From positions 558,001-622,000 of the forward strand of contig NZ_CADFDB010000001.1 in NCBI RefSeq assembly GCF_902832845.1: a stretch of 64,000 nt of DNA, read 5' to 3'. Shown one piece after another: positions 23,567 through 30,906 of this stretch; within the stretch, counting starts at the first letter, position 1, and each line of letters opens with the position of its first letter. Origin of the DNA: Burkholderia metallica. Its GTDB lineage: Bacteria; Pseudomonadota; Gammaproteobacteria; Burkholderiales; Burkholderiaceae. Position numbers and translations under genes: made by a program. Below the pieces are notes generated by a model. It worked only from the letters and a program-made list of their open reading frames with translations. It was not told the DNA's origin and made no database searches.

Positions 23567-24472
23567 TCACGCCTGCGGGACCGGATGCAGCGGCACGCGG
23601 CGCGGCGCGGCTTGCGCGGCGTAGCGCGCGTTGGTCGCGTCGATGTTCTCGAGCAGCGTGTCGAGCTCCTGCAGGTACTGATGGTTGTCGTGGTCCCACG
23701 GGTGGAAGCCCGGGCGGAAGTAGTCGAGCCATTCGCGCGCGATGCTCGGAAACACGCCGTGCTTCGGGCTGTACAGGTACTTCACGAGGCGCCACATGCC
23801 GCCGAACTTCCCGTGTTCGCGACGGTGCGCGCGCATCAGCCGCACGTGGAAGTCGAACACGATCGTCCAGAAGAACACGGTGGTCACGAGCATCGTGCCC
23901 GTGCGCAACAGGTAGCTGCCGAGGCCCGGCTTCATCACGGTGTTCCATACGTCGTAGGACACTGCCTTGTGTTCGGTTTCCTCCATCGCATGCCACATCC
24001 ACATCTGCCGGTAGCCTTCGACCGAACCGTCGATGCGGTGCTCGTGGCCGGACAGCAACTGGTTCGCGAGGATCGCCGTGTAGTGTTCGAGCGCGATCGT
24101 GATCGCGAGCTGCATCGAATGCGGCAGCACCTTCTTGAACCAGCCGAGGATCGTCCACAGGCGCTTGTCGAGCTTGTGCGCGGGCAGGCCGGCCGCTTGC
24201 AGCAGATCGTTGTATTCGATGTGCTCGCGCGTATGCATCGCTTCCTGGCCGATGAAGCCGAGCACCTGCTTCTTCAGCTCGGGGTCCTCGATCCGGTCGC
24301 GGTAGTTGCGCACCGAATCCATGAAGAAGCGTTCGCCGGCCGGAAACAGCAGCGACAGCGCATTCATGAAGTGCGTGACCGGCACGCCCTGCACGTGCCA
24401 GTCGCGCGCGCGTTCCGGCGGCAGCGCGAAACGGATGTCGCGCCGCACGGGCATCATGTTCGGGGTCGTCAT
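23567..24472 (-). CDS. PF10118-type metal-dependent protein (ferritin-like carboxylate site)
   Basis: 301-residue protein of the predicted metal-dependent hydrolase family PF10118. The conserved acids and histidines are clear: GERFF with Glu47, QEAMHTREH (Glu77, His80, His84), ALEHYT (Glu129, His130) and HAMEETEH (His161, Glu164, His168). Together they look like a di-metal four-helix site. GGGAG 9 nt before ATG 24472 sets the start, which overlaps the SDR gene by 4 nt (ATGA). The chemistry is not known; family members sit with monooxygenases as here. Confidence 0.85.
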   Translation of the reverse strand: MTTPNMMPVRRDIRFALPPERARDWHVQGVPVTHFMNALSLLFPAGERFFMDSVRNYRDRIEDPELKKQVLGFIGQEAMHTREHIEYNDLLQAAGLPAHKLDKRLWTILGWFKKVLPHSMQLAITIALEHYTAILANQLLSGHEHRIDGSVEGYRQMWMWHAMEETEHKAVSYDVWNTVMKPGLGSYLLRTGTMLVTTVFFWTIVFDFHVRLMRAHRREHGKFGGMWRLVKYLYSPKHGVFPSIAREWLDYFRPGFHPWDHDNHQYLQELDTLLENIDATNARYAAQAAPRRVPLHPVPQA

Positions 24473-25398
24473 GATTGTTCTCCCTGATTGCCTGCATTGT
24501 TGTAGGTGGCGTGCAGCGGGGCGGGCGCCGGCGTGCCCCGCGCGGCGCGACGGGCCTTCGCGGCCTCGCGGCGCGTCGCGAGCACGACGAGCGCCTGGTA
24601 CGCGGCCGGCAGGATGCGCGCCATCCAGTCCGCCCCTTTCGCGTCGCGGCCGATCAGCACGCGGCGCTTGTTCCTGCGCACGCCGGCGAGGATCGTGCGC
24701 GCGGCGTCGTCGGCGGTCGTGATGAAGAACTTCTCGAAGCTGTCCTTGCCTTGCTGCTCGCTCTCGACGATGAAGCCGACCATGTTCTTCGCGACGCGGC
24801 TCGACTGCGCGATGTTCGTGCGGATGCCGCCCGGATGCACGCAGGTGGCCGATACGCCGCACTTCATCATGTCGAGTTCCTGGCGCAGCGATTCGGTGAA
24901 GCCGCGCACCGCGAACTTCGTCGCGTTGTAGCCGCTCATGCCCGGCTGCGCGAAGATCCCGAAGATGCTTGACGTGTTGATCACGTGGCCGTCGCCCGAT
25001 GCTTTCAGATGCGGCAGGAACGCCTTCGTGCCGTGCACGACGCCCCAGAAGTTGATGTTCACGATCCATTCGAGATCGTCGTATTCCATGCCTTCGATCG
25101 TGCTCGACAGCGCGACGCCCGCGTTGTTGAAGATCAGGTTGACCTTGCCGTGTTCCTTCGCGGTGTCGTCGGCCCACGCGAACATCGCGTCGCGCTCGCT
25201 CACGTCGAGCACGCGGGTCGACACGCGCACGTTCGGCGCGATCGCACGGACGATCCGTTCGGTTTCGGCGAGGCCGACGCCGTTCCTGTCGGCGAGCGAT
25301 ACGTGGCAGCCGGCCTGCGCGAGCTGGATCGCGAGCGCGCGGCCCATGCCCGAGCCGGCTCCGGTGATCGCGGCGACCTTGTTGGCGAAATCTCTCAT
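24469..25398 (-). CDS. SDR family oxidoreductase
   Basis: 309-residue short-chain dehydrogenase. The NAD(P) loop is TGAGSGMG (12-19), NNAG at 91-94, and catalytic Ser144, Tyr157 and Lys161 (SGYNATK) are all present. A C-terminal extension of about 60 residues is Ala/Arg-rich. Placed directly between a Baeyer-Villiger-type monooxygenase and a metal-dependent protein, it probably oxidises an alcohol to the ketone that the monooxygenase uses, by analogy with similar gene clusters (for example mymA-type). Expressed in the same operon, 21 nt after the monooxygenase gene. Confidence 0.92.
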   Translation of the reverse strand: MRDFANKVAAITGAGSGMGRALAIQLAQAGCHVSLADRNGVGLAETERIVRAIAPNVRVSTRVLDVSERDAMFAWADDTAKEHGKVNLIFNNAGVALSSTIEGMEYDDLEWIVNINFWGVVHGTKAFLPHLKASGDGHVINTSSIFGIFAQPGMSGYNATKFAVRGFTESLRQELDMMKCGVSATCVHPGGIRTNIAQSSRVAKNMVGFIVESEQQGKDSFEKFFITTADDAARTILAGVRRNKRRVLIGRDAKGADWMARILPAAYQALVVLATRREAAKARRAARGTPAPAPLHATYNNAGNQGEQS

Positions 25399-25419
25399 GT
25401 CGGTGGCTCCTTGTCTGGC

Positions 25420-27003
25420 TCAGGCCGCTTCGGCGGATGCGGAAGCGGAAGCGGCGGGCGCGGCGGCGGGCCGCGCGCTCGTGTCGTGTTGCGGCGCGCG
25501 ATACGTGTGGTAGTCGGCGATCGAGAAGTGCGCGGTCGCCTGGCGGAAGCGCCACGTGAAGCCCGGCCACAGCGTCGTGTTCTTGCCGGTGCGCGGGTCG
25601 AGATACCAGCTCTTGCAGCCGCCTGTCGACCAGATCGCCTTCTTCAGCCTGCCCTGCAGGTCGTCGTTGAACTGCGCCTCGACGAGCGGGCGCACCTCGA
25701 TCGCGTCCGCGCGCTCGCGGCGCATCGCCTGCAGTGCGCCGAGGATGTACTCGATCTGCGACTCGATCATGAACACCATCGAGTTGTGGCCGAGGCCCGT
25801 GTTCGGGCCGACGATCATGAAGAAGTTCGGGTAGCCGGGAAGCGTCGAGCCGAGGTACGCGTGCGCGCCGTCGCGCCACGCGTCGACGATGTCGAGCCCG
25901 CCGCGGCCGACGATCGCGCCGCGCGGATACGGATCGGCTACCTGGAAGCCGGTGCCGTAGATCAGGCAGTCGACTTCATGGCGCTTGCCGTCGGCCGTCA
26001 CGACCGCGTCGGCTTCGATGTGGTCGATGCCGGTCGTGATCACGTCGACGTTCTTGCGCGACAGCGCCGGATAGTAGTCGTTCGAGATCAGCACGCGCTT
26101 GCAGCCGAGCGTGTAGTTCGGCGTGACCGTCTTGCGCAGTTCCGGATCGGGAATCTGCTTGCGGATGTGGCGCAGCGCGAGCTTCTGCACGTTCTTCATC
26201 AGCGACGGATGGATCGCGAAGCCGAGCACGCGCGATTCGAGCATCCAGTAGATGCCGCTGCGCACGATCTTCTGCGTGAACGGCAGCGTGCGGAACAGCC
26301 ACTTCTCGAACCCGGTGAGGTTGCGGTCGGGCTTCGGCATGATCCACGGCGGCGTGCGCTGGAACAGCGCGAGCTGCTTCACGCGCGGCGCGATCTGCGG
26401 CACGAACTGGATCGCGCTCGCGCCGGTGCCGATCACCGCGACGCGCTTGCCTTCGAGCGCGTAGTCGTGATCCCACTGCTGCGAATGAAACGCGCGGCCC
26501 TTGAAGGTCTCGACGCCGGGAATCGACGGCAGCGCGGCGCGCGACAGCCCGCCCATCCCCGACACCAGCACGCGCGCCGACAGCCGCTTGCCGTTTGCGA
26601 ACGTGAGGCGCCAGCGCTGCGCTGCCTCGTCGTACTCGGCGCGCTGCAGTTCGTGGTTCAGGCGCAGGTGCGGGCCGACGCCGAAGCGCTGCACGCAGTC
26701 TTCCAGATACGCGCGGATTTCCGGCTGGGGCGCGAACATGCGCGTCCAGCGCGGGTTCGGCGCGAACGAGAACGAATAGACGTGCGATTGGACGTCGCAT
26801 GCGCACCCGGGGTAATGATTGTCGCGCCACGTGCCGCCGACCGCCGCGGCCTTCTCCAGCACGACGAAGTCGGTCACGCCTGTTTGCAGCAGGCGAATCG
26901 CCATCCCGAGGCCGGCGAAGCCGGTGCCGATGATGGCGATGTCGATGGTTTCGTCCAGGCCGTCGTGGCCGGGCGGACCGAAAGGCAACGTGCGAGCATT
27001 CAT
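25420..27003 (-). CDS. Flavin-containing Baeyer-Villiger-type monooxygenase
   Basis: 527-residue class B flavoprotein monooxygenase. FAD motif IIGTGFAGLG (24-33), the Baeyer-Villiger fingerprint FKGRAFHSQQWD (167-178; FxGxxxHxxxW) and the second, NADPH-binding VIGTGASA (190-197) occur in order. It likely inserts oxygen into a ketone (ester formation) or an aldehyde. I set the start at ATG 27003 because GGAGA lies 8 nt upstream; an in-frame ATG at 27027 has none. First gene of a four-gene operon (SDR, PF10118, alpha/beta hydrolase) with an inverted-repeat operator at 27036-27055. Confidence 0.93.
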   Translation of the reverse strand: MNARTLPFGPPGHDGLDETIDIAIIGTGFAGLGMAIRLLQTGVTDFVVLEKAAAVGGTWRDNHYPGCACDVQSHVYSFSFAPNPRWTRMFAPQPEIRAYLEDCVQRFGVGPHLRLNHELQRAEYDEAAQRWRLTFANGKRLSARVLVSGMGGLSRAALPSIPGVETFKGRAFHSQQWDHDYALEGKRVAVIGTGASAIQFVPQIAPRVKQLALFQRTPPWIMPKPDRNLTGFEKWLFRTLPFTQKIVRSGIYWMLESRVLGFAIHPSLMKNVQKLALRHIRKQIPDPELRKTVTPNYTLGCKRVLISNDYYPALSRKNVDVITTGIDHIEADAVVTADGKRHEVDCLIYGTGFQVADPYPRGAIVGRGGLDIVDAWRDGAHAYLGSTLPGYPNFFMIVGPNTGLGHNSMVFMIESQIEYILGALQAMRRERADAIEVRPLVEAQFNDDLQGRLKKAIWSTGGCKSWYLDPRTGKNTTLWPGFTWRFRQATAHFSIADYHTYRAPQHDTSARPAAAPAASASASAEAA

Positions 27004-27035
27004 CCGGGTGTCTCCGATTTGGCTCATTTTTGAAT

Positions 27036-27055
27036 GTTACATTGTTTGATGTAAC
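27036..27055. promoter_or_regulatory. Inverted-repeat operator of the monooxygenase operon
   Basis: GTTACAT-N6-ATGTAAC, two perfect 7-bp arms in an AT-rich stretch, starts 33 bp upstream of the monooxygenase start. The size and spacing are typical of TetR-family operators (and catabolic BVMO operons are commonly TetR-controlled), but no regulator gene is next to it. Confidence 0.72.
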
Positions 27056-27214
27056 GATAGTGGGTGAACCCGGAAACCGCAAGAGGCTAGAAGCGGCGCT
27101 CTAAGGGCCGGAAGCCAGACGGGAAAAGGCTGAGCGGGGTTTGGAACGGGCCCGGTTCCGCACTGCGGGAAGAGCGGAAACGGCCGTCGGGACGGCGAGA
27201 GCGGAAGCGCACGA

Positions 27215-27235
27215 GGCCGCCGGCGCGCGGCGGCC
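27215..27235 (-). terminator. Stem-loop downstream of lysoplasmalogenase gene
   Basis: Seven-bp stem GGCCGCC/GGCGGCC with a 7-nt loop just past the stop at 27250. No T-tract follows on the minus strand, so termination activity is uncertain. Confidence 0.4.
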
Positions 27236-27249
27236 TGTTTGAAACGGTA

Positions 27250-28002
27250 TCAGGGACGGATCGACCGGGCGGCGGTCTCATGGAAAACCCCGGCCACGAT
27301 CGTGACCTGCGCGAGCGCGTAGAGGCCCCAGATCAGGTAATCGATGCCCGGAAAGCCGCCGAGGAAGCGGCCGACGCCGATCAGCGTGTCGGAGCCGACG
27401 AAGATCAGGCTGCCGATGGCCACCAGCGGGCCGCGCGTGCGGGCGGCGAGCGCGAAGCTCGCCATCGCGCAGAGCACGAGCATGTAGACGGCGACCGGCG
27501 CCAGCAGCTCGCCGAGGTGCGGGAAGAACGCCGCGTAGAACGCCGGCGCGGCGATCCATAGCGCGACGAGCGCCACGATGCGCCAGCCCTGCGGCCGCGC
27601 GCGCCAGCGCAGGAAGATCGCGCAGTAGCACAGGTGCGTGAGCAGGAACGCGCCGAGGCCGAGGACGAACGACAGCGGCCAGTCGGGCAGCGCGAGCAGC
27701 ACGTCGCCGAGCACGGCCGTTGCGAGCGCCGCGCACAGCCACGCGCGTTCGCGCGGCGCCGCGCAGGTGCTGCCCGCCGCGAGCAGCAGGATGCCCATCG
27801 CGGCTTTCGCGGCGGCCTGGCCGGGATACGGGGCGGCGGCGAGCGACAGCCCGTACAGCAACGCGGCGGCGACGGCGAGCGGCCAGAGCCGGCGGTAGGT
27901 GGCGGGAAGCGTGGCGATCAAGGCGGGTGTCTCCGGTTTGTTGTTGTCCGCGGTGGACGGCGCGCGGTCGAGGGCGCGTGGTCGAGAGCGGCTGTCGGCC
28001 AT
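27250..28002 (-). CDS. Lysoplasmalogenase-like YhhN/TMEM86 family membrane protein
   Basis: 250-residue integral membrane protein with about eight hydrophobic helices. The two family signatures are present: VLGDVLLALPDWPLSFVLGLGAF with Asp, and FLLTHLCYCAIF, followed later by SLIFVGSDTLIGVGRF. YhhN/TMEM86 proteins hydrolyse the vinyl-ether bond of lysoplasmalogens in animals; the bacterial substrate is less certain. ATG 28002 is followed by about 30 hydrophilic residues before the first TM, so a later start is possible. Confidence 0.8.
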   Translation of the reverse strand: MADSRSRPRALDRAPSTADNNKPETPALIATLPATYRRLWPLAVAAALLYGLSLAAAPYPGQAAAKAAMGILLLAAGSTCAAPRERAWLCAALATAVLGDVLLALPDWPLSFVLGLGAFLLTHLCYCAIFLRWRARPQGWRIVALVALWIAAPAFYAAFFPHLGELLAPVAVYMLVLCAMASFALAARTRGPLVAIGSLIFVGSDTLIGVGRFLGGFPGIDYLIWGLYALAQVTIVAGVFHETAARSIRP

Positions 28003-28303
28003 TATCCGGAAGAAAGGGCATTCGAAAACCGGCGAATCCTTCTAGGCGTCGAAGGCGATGCGGGCGCGGCGGCCGTCTGCGCGTTGCCCCGGCTGAACCG
28101 GGGCAACGACTTCAATTCGGCTTGCTATGATCGCCGCGGGTTTGCCGTTGTCGATCGGGTTTGTTGATGTTGCTGTCGTTGTTTCGCCCGGCTGCGTGAC
28201 TGGCTGCGCAGGCCGGTGCGTGCCGATGAATCCACGCCGTGCCCGGCCCGTGCGCGCATGCGAAGCGGGGCGGACGGCCCTCCTCACGAAAACAGGTCCG
28301 ACC
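28003..28303. other. Intergenic leader of the agmatinase gene with perfect stem-loop
   Basis: The 301-bp gap between divergent genes contains a perfect 10-bp stem GTTGCCCCGG/CCGGGGCAAC with loop CTGAA at 28083-28107, then TATGAT (28126-28131) that could be a -10 box without a good -35. I checked by eye for known guanidine or amine riboswitch shapes and saw none. A leader of about 170 nt before the agmatinase ATG remains unexplained. Confidence 0.5.
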
Positions 28304-29272
28304 ATGACCGAACTTCTCCACGGCGACGGCGCGATCCGTCGCACGACGCCGTACGGCTCGTCGATCGAAAACACCTATGCGGGCGTGCTGTCGTTCATGC
28401 GCCGCAACTATTCGCGCGAACTCGGCGGTGTGGACGTCGCGATCTCCGGCGTGCCGCTCGACCTCGCGACGACCTATCGCTCCGGCGCGCGGCTCGGCCC
28501 CGCCGCGATCCGCGCGGCAAGCGTGCAGCTCGCGGAGCTGCATCCGTATCCGTGGGGCTTCGACCCGTTCGACGAACTCGCGGCGATCGACTACGGCGAC
28601 TGCTGGTTCGACGCGCACAACCCGCTGTCGATCAAGCCCGCGATCGTCGAGCATGCGCGCACGATCCTCGGCTCCGGCGCGAAGATGCTGACGCTCGGCG
28701 GCGATCACTACATCACGTATCCGCTGCTCGTCGCGCACGCGGAGCGCTACGGCAAGCCGCTGTCGCTGATCCATTTCGATGCGCACTGCGATACGTGGGC
28801 CGACGACGATCCGGACAGCCTCAATCACGGGACGATGTTCTACAAGGCCGTGAAGGAAGGGCTGATCGATCCTGCGACGTCGGTGCAGGTCGGCATCCGC
28901 ACATGGAACGACGATTTTCTCGGGATCGAGCGGCTCGATGCGGCGTGGGTGCACGACCACGGTTCGCGCGCGGCGGTCGAGCGGATCGTCGACATCGTCG
29001 GCGCGCGGCCCGCGTACCTGACGTTCGATATCGACTGCCTCGATCCGGCGTTCGCGCCCGGCACGGGCACGCCGGTGGCGGGCGGGCTGTCGTCGGCGCA
29101 GGCGCTCGCGATCGTGCGCGCGCTCGGCGCGGTGAATCTCGTGGGCGCCGATGTGGTCGAGGTGGCGCCCGCCTACGACCACGCGGACATCACGGCAATC
29201 GCGGCCGCGCATGTCGCGTGCGACTTGCTGTGTCTGTGGCGGCAGAAGAAGGTGGCGGGGGCGTTGAAGTAA
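28304..29272 (+). CDS. speB: Agmatinase/ureohydrolase (arginase family)
   Basis: 322-residue ureohydrolase that splits agmatine (or a guanidino acid) to urea and an amine. The dinuclear Mn ligands lie in GGDHY (132-136), DAHCD (159-163) and DIDCLDP (242-248), and the substrate loop contains SLNHGTMF (172-179). This is the agmatinase-like branch rather than arginase by the SLNHGT loop and length. Related enzymes act on guanidinobutyrate or guanidine, so agmatine is an inference. ATG 28304 is preceded by ACAGG. No ADC or putrescine genes are beside it. Confidence 0.9.
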   Translation: MTELLHGDGAIRRTTPYGSSIENTYAGVLSFMRRNYSRELGGVDVAISGVPLDLATTYRSGARLGPAAIRAASVQLAELHPYPWGFDPFDELAAIDYGDCWFDAHNPLSIKPAIVEHARTILGSGAKMLTLGGDHYITYPLLVAHAERYGKPLSLIHFDAHCDTWADDDPDSLNHGTMFYKAVKEGLIDPATSVQVGIRTWNDDFLGIERLDAAWVHDHGSRAAVERIVDIVGARPAYLTFDIDCLDPAFAPGTGTPVAGGLSSAQALAIVRALGAVNLVGADVVEVAPAYDHADITAIAAAHVACDLLCLWRQKKVAGALK

Positions 29273-29507
29273 GTCGGCATGCGGGCGCTGCGAGTGCGAT
29301 GCGCGTAGCGCGGATCGGTGCCTGGTGCGCGGTGTGCCTGCCGTTTGCATCTCGCTGAGCCCGCATGAGAGTCGTCGCGGATGTCCGTGGACGGCTCTTG
29401 CCGATCCATCGGCGACATTCGCGAAACGTCTGCGGCTGGCGGCTTCCGTATATCGACGACGCGTGGGCGAATCACCGCTGCTGCGTGCCGGCATCGTCGC
29501 TCGAAAG

Positions 29508-30803
29508 CTATGGACGCCTGAAGAAAGCCGCAAGCATGTCGTCTTCCGGGGCCGCATGTTGCGTCGCTTGCCGCTTTCCCGATCGTCCGCGGGATCGCGC
29601 ATGCTCCGGGCCGGCATGAGTGCCACCCGGCCACGTCCCCGTATAAACCGCGCGCGGCCGGATCAGATCGGACTGCTCGCGCTGCTCCAGCCCGTGCGCG
29701 ATCCAGCCGATCGAGCGGCCCAGCGCGAACAGGCCGAATGCGGCACCGGGCGGCAGCCTCAAATGTCTGCGCAGGGCCACCAGCGCGAGATCCAGCGAGG
29801 GCCGGTGGCCGACGAGTGCGCTGCCCGCATCGATCATCCGGCTCCATTGAGGATGGCGCGGCAGGATTCGCGACAACAGAGACGTCGCGCGCACGTCGCC
29901 GTCGGGGTACAGCGAATGTCCGAAGCCCGGCAGGCCGTCGCCGCGGGCCAGCCGCTCGCGCATTTTCTGTTCGATGTCCTTGTTACCGAGTTCGTCCCAC
30001 ATGGCTTCGCAGCGCGCGGTGGTGGCGCCGTGCCGCTCGCCCGACAGCCCGGCCAGCCCGCCGACCACGACGGCCCGCAAGCTCGCGTTCGTCGACGCGA
30101 TGCACCGCCCCGTGAAACTCGACGCGTTCAGTTCGTGGTCCGCGCATAGCACGAGCGCCATCCTGATCAGCTCGGCGCCCGCAGGCCCGACGCCCCATGC
30201 CTGCGCGCATTGCACGTGCACGGATGCGGTATCGATCCGGGTTCGCAGCAGGCATGCCGCGAGAATCCGCACGAGGTCGCCGCAACCCTGCGCGTGGCGA
30301 TCGGCCGATTGCTGCCAGATCGCTGTGGGCGCGTCCTCGCTCGCGACGGTGAAGAGCGGCAGCAGCGCCTGCTCCGCGCGTTGCGCGCCGTAGTGCCTGA
30401 AGAGCGTTCGCAACACCGCGGGCGTCGCGGGAACGGGGCGCCCGAACGCGGTCTGCTCGTCGCATCGCCACAGCAGCGCCGCGACTTCCTCGAGACTCGC
30501 ACGGGCAGCGAGATCGAGCGCATCGACACCGCGATAGAAGAGCCGGCCGCCGTCGATGAGCGTGATGCTCGATTCGAGCACGGGCGACCCCCAGTTCAGC
30601 GCGGCTTTCGCCACTTCCTTCGGCTTGCGGCCGCGCGCGCGTTGATCGGCGAGCCGCTCGACGTCGGCCGCGAGATAGCGGCTTTCACGATGACTGCGGC
30701 CCGGTTCCGCGCGCAGCAGGCCGCGGCTCACGTACGCATAGAGGGTTGGCCGCGAGACGCCGAGCCGTGCCGCGGCTTCGGTCGAATTCAGGTAGGTCGA
30801 CAT
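29508..30803 (-). CDS. Citrate synthase-like protein with N-terminal helix-turn-helix
   Basis: 431-residue fusion. Residues 1-55 form an excisionase/MerR-like DNA-binding domain (LNSTEAAARLGVSRPTLYAYVSRG then AADVERLADQR). From about residue 70 it is a citrate synthase fold with the expected groups: DHELNAS (222-228, His223), ERHG (His258), GFGHSLYP (293-300, His297) and PSLDLALVAL. Citrate synthase condenses acyl-CoA and an oxoacid; a DNA-binding head suggests a sensor of citrate or acyl-CoA. Start ATG 30803 chosen from homology; no good ribosome site. Divergent from a CoA transferase with a shared palindromic region. Confidence 0.85.
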   Translation of the reverse strand: MSTYLNSTEAAARLGVSRPTLYAYVSRGLLRAEPGRSHRESRYLAADVERLADQRARGRKPKEVAKAALNWGSPVLESSITLIDGGRLFYRGVDALDLAARASLEEVAALLWRCDEQTAFGRPVPATPAVLRTLFRHYGAQRAEQALLPLFTVASEDAPTAIWQQSADRHAQGCGDLVRILAACLLRTRIDTASVHVQCAQAWGVGPAGAELIRMALVLCADHELNASSFTGRCIASTNASLRAVVVGGLAGLSGERHGATTARCEAMWDELGNKDIEQKMRERLARGDGLPGFGHSLYPDGDVRATSLLSRILPRHPQWSRMIDAGSALVGHRPSLDLALVALRRHLRLPPGAAFGLFALGRSIGWIAHGLEQREQSDLIRPRAVYTGTWPGGTHAGPEHARSRGRSGKRQATQHAAPEDDMLAAFFRRP

Positions 30804-30829
30804 CGTGCGCAGGGGGATTCGTTCGACAG

Positions 30830-30853
30830 GTTGATCAGGATAATCAACGTTGA
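30830..30853. promoter_or_regulatory. Overlapping inverted repeats between citrate synthase-like and CoA transferase genes
   Basis: GTTGAT-N7-ATCAAC spans 30830-30848, and the perfect palindrome TCAACGTTGA follows at 30844-30853. The 13-mer TAATCAACGTTGA (30841-30853) is repeated exactly at 52924-52936 before another divergent gene pair. The site sits 27 bp before the start of one gene and 54 bp before the other, so it may control both. The HTH head of the citrate synthase-like protein is a candidate ligand. Confidence 0.65.
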
Positions 30854-30906
30854 CAACGAATGCGAGCGAGACGATCTTTGCGTCACCGAATTCATGCGAG
30901 GCGAAC

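Noticed and set aside
28204-28303. A riboswitch (guanidine type) before the agmatinase gene
   Set aside because: By eye I could not draw the conserved cores of known guanidine riboswitches; only an unrelated simple stem-loop at 28083-28107 is present.
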